NCBI GenBank assembly: GCA_013335235.1
Contig: JAAXVZ010000118.1
Location: 1-5,144 of the forward strand
DNA: 5,144 nt
Source of the DNA: Nanobdellota archaeon
GTDB taxonomy: Archaea; Nanobdellota; Nanobdellia; Woesearchaeales; GW2011-AR15
Direction: 5' to 3'
The notes beneath the pieces were generated by a model. It was not told the DNA's origin and made no database searches. It worked only from the letters and a program-made list of their open reading frames with translations. The position numbers and the translations under genes are program-made. Position 1 is the stretch's first letter. The number at the start of each line of letters is the position of its first letter. Below, in pieces: positions 1 to 5,144 of this stretch.

Positions 1-24
1 TCTGAACTGATATGGGTAGACATA

Positions 25-1413
25 GTGAAAAAAGCTAGAGGAAAAGTAAAGTATGTAGATTTGCATAAGGCCCTCGGGCTTACACAGACATTGACTGATA
101 GAATCCTGGCCGAGCACACCACTAGGACATATAATGACCTTAAACTTTACTCAAGGCTAGTCCCTATGGATGAGCTACTAGATGAATCAGTCCCTCTCTG
201 GACATTGATCAGGGAAGCGATAGAAAAAAGGACAGAAGAAGGCAAGAGCACAGCGGAGATTGCCTCTGAGGCAGGTTTATCTGTCTGTCATATCCGGAAC
301 TTCAAAAGAGCATTCAGGGAAAATAAGGGCGATCTTTTCGATGCCCTCACAATCCTGTTCCCTGAATTCACGACAAATGATTATAAAGAAATCAGTTCAA
401 TCCTTGATGCGAGGATCGCTTATATCTCAGAAATGGCTGAAGGAACCACATACTCTGACCGGGTCAGCAGGGTAAAATATGGTCTTGACGGTGCAACAAA
501 GATATTCAAAGTATATTCACACGAAGATGAGGCAAGGCTTGAGATCGATGTTGCAAGGAGAACCAGGACAAATCAAAGGAACCCATATGTCCCGATGCCA
601 GAGTCTGAGCCGATACCATATAAAGGGAAATATCTTGTATTGTGGGAGGATTATGGCCCTTCAAAACTCATGGATAGCAGGCTTGCGGCAGCTGAAAACA
701 CAAGATACCTGAGGTTCGAGCAATTCTTTGACATAAAGCAGTTCACCCAACGCCAGAAGAACATGCATATGGAAAGCGGGCTTCTTAAGACCATTTATGC
801 ATTGGCGCTATTCCACTCGACAAACAAGGACACCTCATGGCTTCCTGAATCCGCAAGCAAGGTCCCGACATTCAGGGAATACAATGAGATGATAGCTGTG
901 GCAGAGAGGGCACTAGTGCATGAAAAAGACTTAAGGGCACTTCTTCCGAGAAGGGCAGAGTATGACAGCGCCCTGAAGTATTTTGCAGAAGCTATCTCCA
1001 AGACACCTGATGTTGGCATACATGGGGATATCAAGCCAGACAACACACTCCAGCTGAAAAATGGGACAGTTGCGCTCTGCGATTTTGGCTGCTTCAGGAG
1101 CGCATCTCCTTTAATAGACCTGGCAATGCTGTTTGCAAGCTTTGATGCAATGAAATACGGTCGGGATCAGATGCGCATGTTTGTCGATGCATATGAGTTC
1201 TTCAGGCAAGAAGAGGACTGCGCACTTGGTTACGCAACCAATATCTTCGGCCCGATAGATAAATACGAAGCGTCCTGGCAGGGCACAAAAGTGATGGCTC
1301 TCAGGATGGCGACAAAGCCAGCTCTCCTAGCTTACATGAAAGAAAGGCCGTTTGAAGGCAGATCAGACCTTATCATAACAAGCAACCTATCTCAGGCGCA
1401 ATATGTCCACTAG
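25..1413 (+). CDS. HTH-containing phosphotransferase (APH / protein-kinase-like fold), 5' end uncertain
   Basis: Predicted cytoplasmic ATP-dependent kinase of the aminoglycoside-phosphotransferase-like superfamily; the substrate is unknown. Seen: catalytic loop H333-G-D335-I-K-P-D-N340 and the metal-binding D353-F-G355, followed by D365-L-A, the usual order in APH-type kinases. A plausible N-lobe precedes it: K162 in 'IFKVY' as the ATP lysine, E173 as the helix-C glutamate, and a hinge near residues 203-212 (YLVLWEDYGP). Residues 74-98 (around 'TAEIASEAGLSVCHIRNF') look like a helix-turn-helix, so DNA binding is possible. All key catalytic residues are present, so it should be active. The GTG at 25 is the first start codon in frame but has no good Shine-Dalgarno site, and the frame is open to base 1, so the gene may begin upstream. 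It converges on the regulator gene on the other strand and is not part of the 2435-5144 operon. It could act on a small molecule or on a protein; kinase fold fairly sure, role unknown. Confidence 0.82.
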   Translation: MKKARGKVKYVDLHKALGLTQTLTDRILAEHTTRTYNDLKLYSRLVPMDELLDESVPLWTLIREAIEKRTEEGKSTAEIASEAGLSVCHIRNFKRAFRENKGDLFDALTILFPEFTTNDYKEISSILDARIAYISEMAEGTTYSDRVSRVKYGLDGATKIFKVYSHEDEARLEIDVARRTRTNQRNPYVPMPESEPIPYKGKYLVLWEDYGPSKLMDSRLAAAENTRYLRFEQFFDIKQFTQRQKNMHMESGLLKTIYALALFHSTNKDTSWLPESASKVPTFREYNEMIAVAERALVHEKDLRALLPRRAEYDSALKYFAEAISKTPDVGIHGDIKPDNTLQLKNGTVALCDFGCFRSASPLIDLAMLFASFDAMKYGRDQMRMFVDAYEFFRQEEDCALGYATNIFGPIDKYEASWQGTKVMALRMATKPALLAYMKERPFEGRSDLIITSNLSQAQYVH

Positions 1414-2303
1414 GTGAGGATTATCCCTATCGCGGCACTGCTGCAAAGGTAGGATAATCTTATGATCTCACATAGATAATAGCTGAGTATCCCTCCTTTT
1501 GATTCAACCATAACCAGGCCTTCATGATGGAATGCATCATTTAGCTCCCGAGTATTCTTTGTTACAATGTTAAGGTCTTTCCCTTGCAACCCTTTGACAA
1601 TCTCAGCAAATGATCTTGATATATCTGCGATCAGCTCGACCTGCCTAGCTTCGGCCAGCTTATCTTTGCTATCTTCATATAGATGCAAAAAGCTGTGCGC
1701 GAGCAGGTCAGAATATGTCAGAAGCTGGGTATATGTAAGCTGAATGGCATTCTGGCGTGTCATCATGCGCAAGCAGTAATTATGATACCTGTCTACAGAA
1801 TGCACCCGTTCCCGCACAATCGCCAGATGCGCAAGGTTTTTTTTGCTCATATCATCTGTCAATATTGAGAACAGCTCTTTGATGATGAATAGTATCCTAT
1901 GCAGTATCACTTCCAGGTTTTCGTCTATCGGTTCAGATATGTTCTCTATATGGCATGACTCTGGGCTAGTTCCAGTTATCTCATAGCCGATAAGGAACTG
2001 CCTTATCGCTGTGCTGACTTCTTCAAGGGTTTTTTCTTTTTTATATTTCACCAAAATATTGTCATACCCTAACCTATAGAGGTTCCTCAATATCACCTTG
2101 ATGTGCTTCTCATGGTTTGAGTCTAATAGCACTTCTGTGCTCTTCTTCTCCTTCCTCGTTTCCTGGAGACTTATCTTCAATGTATTTTCTTTTTCTTCGA
2201 CATTGACTTCACTTCCAGGCATGAGGTTGTTTCTCTTGACCCATTTGCTGGGCATGGATAATGTGAGCGTGCTGGTGCCTTGGCGGATAAGGTTGCGTTT
2301 CAT
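1410..2303 (-). CDS. AbrB/SpoVT-domain transcription regulator with PhoU-like C-terminal region
   Basis: Predicted archaeal DNA-binding regulator of 297 residues. Residues 1-45 form a swapped-hairpin AbrB/MazE/SpoVT domain: 'RQGTSTLTLSMPSKWVKRNN' then 'PGSEVNVEEKENTLKIS', closely matching the usual pattern of strand, 'lPkkWvkenxLkxGdeV', strand. The rest (about 60-297) is mostly helical, with heptad-like Leu/Ile spacing, in the manner of the archaeal PhoU-related regulators (COG0704 type), which have this N-terminal domain. Phosphate control is only a family-level guess: no pst transporter gene is visible here. ATG at 2303 is chosen over the in-frame TTG at 2312 because a TATA-like box at 2324-2331 would place transcription start at or very near 2303, making the message leaderless and putting the TTG outside it. 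The gene is divergent from the 2435-5144 operon, so autoregulation and control of that operon are plausible. Its TAG stop overlaps that of the kinase gene in a CTAG. Confidence 0.88.
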   Translation of the reverse strand: MKRNLIRQGTSTLTLSMPSKWVKRNNLMPGSEVNVEEKENTLKISLQETRKEKKSTEVLLDSNHEKHIKVILRNLYRLGYDNILVKYKKEKTLEEVSTAIRQFLIGYEITGTSPESCHIENISEPIDENLEVILHRILFIIKELFSILTDDMSKKNLAHLAIVRERVHSVDRYHNYCLRMMTRQNAIQLTYTQLLTYSDLLAHSFLHLYEDSKDKLAEARQVELIADISRSFAEIVKGLQGKDLNIVTKNTRELNDAFHHEGLVMVESKGGILSYYLCEIIRLSYLCSSAAIGIILT

Positions 2304-2323
2304 GAAACTCAATAATACGCTTC

Positions 2324-2331
2324 TATTTATA
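2324..2331 (-). promoter_or_regulatory. Archaeal TATA box for the AbrB-PhoU-like regulator
   Basis: Read on the minus strand this is TATAAATA, preceded by a run of A (2332-2339) that would serve as a purine-rich BRE. Its centre lies about 25 bases before the ATG at 2303, the usual distance from an archaeal TATA box to the transcription start. This predicts a leaderless mRNA, agreeing with the lack of a Shine-Dalgarno site before that ATG. Confidence 0.6.
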
Positions 2332-2345
2332 TTTTTTTTGAAAAA

Positions 2346-2355
2346 AGAATATTCT
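2346..2355. repeat. 10-bp perfect palindrome between divergent promoters (candidate operator)
   Basis: AGAATATTCT is a perfect inverted repeat lying between the minus-strand TATA box (2324-2331) and the candidate plus-strand TATA box (2371-2380). Its position suits an operator for a dimeric regulator such as the neighbouring AbrB-domain protein. In about 130 bases of very AT-rich DNA one such palindrome may well arise by chance, so this is a weak call. Confidence 0.25.
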
Positions 2356-2370
2356 AACTATTCATTATTT

Positions 2371-2380
2371 TTATTAATAT
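2371..2380 (+). promoter_or_regulatory. Candidate TATA box for the three-gene operon
   Basis: TTATTAATAT lies in a T-rich stretch; its centre is about 59 bases before the ATG at 2435. Transcription would start near 2400 and give a leader of roughly 30-35 bases containing the Shine-Dalgarno site at 2421-2430. The better TATA-like string at 2411-2418 (TTATAAAA) is too close to the gene, since it would start the transcript at or after the ATG. The region is so AT-rich that this choice is tentative. Confidence 0.35.
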
Positions 2381-2420
2381 TTCCTTTGTTTCTACTTATT
2401 AGTTGTAATATTATAAAAAC

Positions 2421-2430
2421 AAGGAGTGAT
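2421..2430 (+). promoter_or_regulatory. Shine-Dalgarno site of the first operon gene; decides start at 2435
   Basis: AAGGAGTGAT closely matches the complement of the 16S rRNA 3' end. GGAG (2423-2426) is 8 bases before the ATG at 2435. The in-frame GTG at 2426 overlaps this site and therefore cannot be the start. Confidence 0.75.
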
Positions 2431-2434
2431 CATC

Positions 2435-3244
2435 ATGACAAAAAGTGATTCTGTATTGCAGTTGGACACACCATATAGGCCAGTGAATATGGTTCAATTT
2501 CCGGAAGGTAGGGTTGCAGACTACTTCAGAAAAGAGTTTCATCCCAGCTATCTTGAGAAGTTTGCGCCTGGTGAAAGAGGGGCAATACCTTTTGATACAG
2601 TGTATTGGCCAGTGCTAAACGAGGGACACCACTTGATCCATTCATTCAACAGGCCGCGTGTCAGGAGTGAGAGATATGATCAAATGAGGAAAGATTTAGA
2701 CGGCTTGACAGCCCTGCAAGTTTATGAAGGTGTAAATGCTGTCTTCACCTATACCTTTGGCGTAGCCCCTTTTGATGCATCAACATGGGACAATCCCTTT
2801 CCTGCAGCACGCAGGATATTTGACTTGCTAGATTCAGAAGGGTATGGGCCTTTTGTAGACGCTTTCGCTAAGTATAAGCAAGTCCTGGCAAAAAAAGGGA
2901 GGATGTTTACTCTTTCTTCACCAGATGAGATGGAAGAGCTTGTCAAGGAATACTGCGGCGAGGAGGATTATAAGAAATTCTATCCTCAAGGGGCAGACTC
3001 AAAAAAGAACACAAACTTTGCCGCTGCCAAGAAAAGATGGAACCAGGTAAGTGATCTTTTTTCAAGCATAGGTGTGCCTGCGCCAATATTGGAAGTACTT
3101 GTATCTACTAGCCCTGAAGGAAGCCATGAGTTCCCTTTTGTATTTGATACTTATGTGCCGGAGTTCAATGACATGGTAGCGACAGGACAAGTATCTGAGA
3201 CAACCTTTAGCAGGTATCGCTCAATTATTGATCCAAAGAAATAG
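2435..3244 (+). CDS. Unrecognised 269-residue protein, first gene of the operon
   Basis: I do not recognise this protein. It is predicted soluble: no signal peptide or membrane segment is visible. The N-terminal part (1-80) is rich in Pro and aromatic residues and holds a histidine cluster G-H65-H66-L-I-H69, which could bind metal but matches no motif known to me. Residues ~90-200 look largely helical, with a charged stretch around 'SSPDEMEELVKEYCGEEDYKK' split by acidic and Lys residues; the C-terminus ends in Lys-Lys. ATG 2435 is chosen for its strong Shine-Dalgarno site. It begins a tight operon: the next start is 14 bases beyond its stop, and two paralogous deformylase-like proteins follow. 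A short similarity near its N-terminus (YF...YLEKF) to the opening of those paralogues is too weak to call it a third copy. Conserved operon partnership is the best clue to its role; coding status is secure from length, RBS and packing. Confidence 0.85.
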   Translation: MTKSDSVLQLDTPYRPVNMVQFPEGRVADYFRKEFHPSYLEKFAPGERGAIPFDTVYWPVLNEGHHLIHSFNRPRVRSERYDQMRKDLDGLTALQVYEGVNAVFTYTFGVAPFDASTWDNPFPAARRIFDLLDSEGYGPFVDAFAKYKQVLAKKGRMFTLSSPDEMEELVKEYCGEEDYKKFYPQGADSKKNTNFAAAKKRWNQVSDLFSSIGVPAPILEVLVSTSPEGSHEFPFVFDTYVPEFNDMVATGQVSETTFSRYRSIIDPKK

Positions 3245-3248
3245 TTTT

Positions 3249-3253
3249 GGTGA
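3249..3253 (+). promoter_or_regulatory. Shine-Dalgarno site deciding the start at 3259
   Basis: GGTGA is followed by five A residues and the ATG at 3259. In-frame TTG (3247) and GTG (3250) codons overlap this site, so the ATG four codons in is the more likely start, giving 329 residues. Confidence 0.6.
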
Positions 3254-3258
3254 AAAAA

Positions 3259-4248
3259 ATGAAATTTGATAAATTAACTCCAGCACAGTTTTTTTCACCG
3301 GAAGGGTACGCGAGGTTTACAACGCATTCAACAAATGTATTTCCGAACCAGAAATCCCTTATGTTGGAAATAGACGGAGCATTCCGTCGTTTCAGGGATA
3401 CTTATGGTGATATTGCAGAAGCTCTGTCCGCACATACTATCCGAGAGATGAATGTAAACGGGAACATACCTTCTGTTGCATCTTTTGTCTATGCAAACGG
3501 TGAGGAGTTCTCTGTTTTTAACCCCAATCTAGAACGGCCAGAGGGGGAAACGTGGCCAGTGTTGTTCCCGCACATCTCACTTTCTGGGATATCTGAACTT
3601 GGCTTCAGGGAAAGATCAATTGCGCTTGAAGGAATAGTTGTCAGGGATGGAAAGTTCGAGGGCAGGCAAAAAATAAATTTTGACGATAAGGTCTACTCAG
3701 CAAACGCTGTTTTTGCAGCCAACCAGGAGGTCACGGTCTATCCAAGAAACTTAAACCTGATTGTACCAGAAGCATACAAGGATTTGATCCTTGAGGTCGG
3801 AACAACCTGGGCAAATTATTTCAGAGGGGGACTCTATGGCTACCAGACTTTGCTGATATATAAAGGAAGAACAGATATCAGATACTCAGATGATCCTGTG
3901 CTCTTAGCGTCGCAGGGAACAGGCGATGCACAGCTTGCATTTGGAGAAGGTGCCAGGTATGCGCTGTCATCTGTAGATATGTCCAAGTTGGTACTTCACA
4001 GGAATGACCTGTGCGTCTCTCTCTATTCAGGCATCAAGCATTCAAAAGGACATGAGGGGCTTGTATATATAGAAGGGGTCCCTGAAGGAACTATTTTGCT
4101 TGTTACAGATCACCCGCAGATTTCGGCAGGATTCGATAAAGTGGTCAGCCAGCATCTGAGCAAATCTGGTCAAGATCAGCCTATTGATTTTAATGGCATC
4201 ATGGAACTGCCGGTTCCAGTATATGCCTGTGATTGTCTATATAAATGA
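3259..4248 (+). CDS. Peptide-deformylase-like protein lacking metal ligands, copy A (329 aa)
   Basis: Not recognised as a whole; paralogue of the next gene. Seen against peptide deformylase (PDF) motif order: helix 'IDGAFRRFRDTYGDIAEALSAHTI' (split: D39, F42, G50, S57-A58-H59) where PDF has GxGLAAxQ; strand 'FSVFNPNLE' (N88-P89) like 'LVLINPEI'; 'ISLSGI' (S107-L-S109) like 'EGCLS', with Ser in place of the metal Cys; strand 'RERSIALEGIVVRDGKFEG' like the PDF strand after motif II; then around residues 148-161 the place of 'QHExDH', where 'NQEVTV' has no His. So the fold is inferred to be PDF-like but the Zn/Fe site is lost and deformylation is unlikely. Residues 170-200 carry a paralogue-specific block with R189-G-G. 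A C-terminal module (about 205-329) has H247, C252, Y256, I259-K260 and 'EGVPEG' (272-277), then ends in A-C-D-C. No signal or membrane segment. Middle gene of the operon; 10-base gap to the next. Confidence 0.85.
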   Translation: MKFDKLTPAQFFSPEGYARFTTHSTNVFPNQKSLMLEIDGAFRRFRDTYGDIAEALSAHTIREMNVNGNIPSVASFVYANGEEFSVFNPNLERPEGETWPVLFPHISLSGISELGFRERSIALEGIVVRDGKFEGRQKINFDDKVYSANAVFAANQEVTVYPRNLNLIVPEAYKDLILEVGTTWANYFRGGLYGYQTLLIYKGRTDIRYSDDPVLLASQGTGDAQLAFGEGARYALSSVDMSKLVLHRNDLCVSLYSGIKHSKGHEGLVYIEGVPEGTILLVTDHPQISAGFDKVVSQHLSKSGQDQPIDFNGIMELPVPVYACDCLYK

Positions 4249-4253
4249 GGAGG
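4249..4253 (+). promoter_or_regulatory. Shine-Dalgarno site of the third operon gene
   Basis: GGAGG directly follows the stop of the preceding gene (TGA, 4246-4248) and lies 5 bases before the ATG at 4259. It is the strongest ribosome-binding site in the window and supports translation of a gene that runs off the end. Confidence 0.8.
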
Positions 4254-4258
4254 AAAAA

Positions 4259-5144
4259 ATGGCAGGTACACAATTTGTCAATTATTTTACACCAGCAGGA
4301 TTCAGGAGGCTGGAGAAGCATGGTGTGGAAGTCACTTCACAAGAAGATATGGTTGCAGTAGACCAGAGATTTAGGGCAGCCCACAAGGAACTTGGAGACG
4401 CAGCAAGCATTGTTTCAGCACAGGCGATAAAAGGATTCTATCTCCCGGGAACCAGGAGCATTCCTAATGCAACTTTTTTTGTGGAAGAACCTGGAAAGGA
4501 AGTAACGCTACTTAACCCAAAAATAGTGGAACGCAATTTTGAAGGACGGATTAATTGTCTTCTTGATGGATTAAGTATACCGGGGATTCAGGTCATAGCG
4601 ACAGTGGAAAAAGAGATAACCGTGACTGCGGACACGTTCATAAACGGAGACTATAAGGGGATAGTCACTGCAACGTATCCCTATCAGGGAACAATAGCAA
4701 TGGATATGGCATGCACAGCATTCCCTAGGATAATGGACTCTGTCGTTCCGACAGAATTCAAGGATGCATTGATACAGAACGGACTCTGGGGATATCATGG
4801 GTACCGTGGTGGGATATTTGGGGAGCGCACATTTTATCTGCCTGAAGAAAGAGCTGAAGGACAATTGAAAAAAGGGCGCTTACCTATGGATCAGGGAACA
4901 ACCTATCTTATTCTAAGCGATCCAAAAGCCGAGACATTCCATATGCATAAGACAAAATGTCCAAGCATATACCATAACATCAAGGTACATCATTTCCCTG
5001 ATGGAGACACTGGTGTAGAAGGTGCGCCTGAAGGGATATATCTATATCTACATGATCTGCCAGAACTAAAGGCTGCGCTTGAAGATAGGGTTGCAGGCCA
5101 TAAGGCAGAGGAGCACAAGGCAGGAATTGGCCAGAGAGCCATAG
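4259..5144 (+). CDS. Peptide-deformylase-like protein lacking metal ligands, copy B (3' end beyond window)
   Basis: Open from ATG 4259 through the last base (295 full codons), so the C-terminus is missing. Paralogue of the preceding gene: shared are 'YFTPAGF' at the N-terminus, D35...F38-R39...G46-D47...S53-A54-Q55, N86-P87, P164...K168-D169...R183-G-G...T191, and C-terminal H228/H230, C234, S236, Y238, I241-K242 and 'EGAPEG' (254-259). It shows the deformylase resemblance best: Q55 sits where PDF motif I has its Gln; 'LLNPKIVE' (84-91) matches the PDF 'LINPxIxE' strand; 'LDGLSIPGI' (102-110) matches 'EGCLSxPG' with Gly for the metal Cys; the 'TVEKEITVTA..' strand and G130 follow; the 'GLxAxxxQHExDH' helix aligns with residues 144-157 where C152 and P156 replace the His pair. 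Metal binding and deformylation are therefore unlikely. The tail (275-295) is Ala/Glu/His/Lys-rich and probably helical. A frame on the opposite strand here is a shadow. Confidence 0.85.
   Translation, partial: MAGTQFVNYFTPAGFRRLEKHGVEVTSQEDMVAVDQRFRAAHKELGDAASIVSAQAIKGFYLPGTRSIPNATFFVEEPGKEVTLLNPKIVERNFEGRINCLLDGLSIPGIQVIATVEKEITVTADTFINGDYKGIVTATYPYQGTIAMDMACTAFPRIMDSVVPTEFKDALIQNGLWGYHGYRGGIFGERTFYLPEERAEGQLKKGRLPMDQGTTYLILSDPKAETFHMHKTKCPSIYHNIKVHHFPDGDTGVEGAPEGIYLYLHDLPELKAALEDRVAGHKAEEHKAGIGQRAI

Noticed and set aside
25..1413. Kinase gene as an aminoglycoside-resistance enzyme
   Set aside because: The APH-like catalytic motifs are shared by many kinases of other substrates; the HTH-bearing N-terminal part and archaeal setting give no support for drug modification.
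2304..2312. TTG at 2312 as start of the minus-strand regulator
   Set aside because: It would lie upstream of the predicted transcription start, has no Shine-Dalgarno site, and adds only three residues before the ATG that begins the AbrB domain.
2332..2339. Run of eight T on the plus strand as a transcription terminator
   Set aside because: No plus-strand gene ends nearby; the run is better explained as the A-rich BRE side of the minus-strand promoter.
2411..2418. TTATAAAA as TATA box of the operon
   Set aside because: It lies only 17 bases before the ATG, so transcription would begin at or inside the gene and the strong Shine-Dalgarno site would be left out of the message.
2426..2434. GTG at 2426 as start of the first operon gene
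   Set aside because: It overlaps the Shine-Dalgarno sequence that properly serves the ATG at 2435.
2435..3244. First operon gene as a third copy of the deformylase-like family
   Set aside because: Only a short N-terminal resemblance (YF...LEKF) is visible; it lacks the NP strand, the LS motif, the RGG block and EGxPEG in order.
4571..4864. 97-codon frame on the minus strand inside the third operon gene
   Set aside because: It lies wholly within a gene supported by paralogy and a strong RBS; its Cys/His/Arg-rich translation shows no domain and it has no start signals.

Overview
The window looks archaeal, probably from a DPANN-type lineage or another little-studied archaeon; no taxonomic marker is present, so this is inference. 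The best sign is the minus-strand gene at 1410-2303, whose product joins an AbrB/SpoVT-type DNA-binding domain to a PhoU-like helical region, a build typical of archaea. Its promoter also fits: a TATA-like box lies 21 bases before the ATG, the geometry of a leaderless archaeal transcript. Arginine is mostly encoded by AGG/AGA and base composition is moderate, with an AT-rich promoter region.

Layout. (1) 25-1413, plus strand: a protein with a helix-turn-helix near the N-terminus and a C-terminal phosphotransferase (APH/protein-kinase-like) domain with intact HGD...N and DFG motifs. Its frame is open to base 1, so the true start may lie outside. (2) 1410-2303, minus strand: the AbrB-PhoU-like regulator, tail to tail with gene 1; both stops share one CTAG. 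(3) 2304-2434: a short AT-rich divergent promoter region. (4) 2435-5144, plus strand: a tightly packed three-gene operon (gaps of 14 and 10 bases, each gene with its own Shine-Dalgarno site) coding for an unrecognised 269-residue protein, then two related proteins of 329 and more than 295 residues, the last running off the window.

The main observation is the operon. The last two proteins are clear tandem paralogues that I do not recognise as whole proteins. Their first ~165 residues follow the motif order of peptide deformylase (motif I with Gln, an 'INP' strand, 'EGCLS', then the 'QHExDH' helix), but the Cys and both His metal ligands are replaced. If the fold reading is right, they are metal-free, probably non-catalytic deformylase-like proteins with an extra conserved C-terminal module of ~130 residues. 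With an unknown partner gene upstream and a DNA-binding regulator divergently placed, this may be an undescribed accessory system. No function can be assigned from sequence alone.
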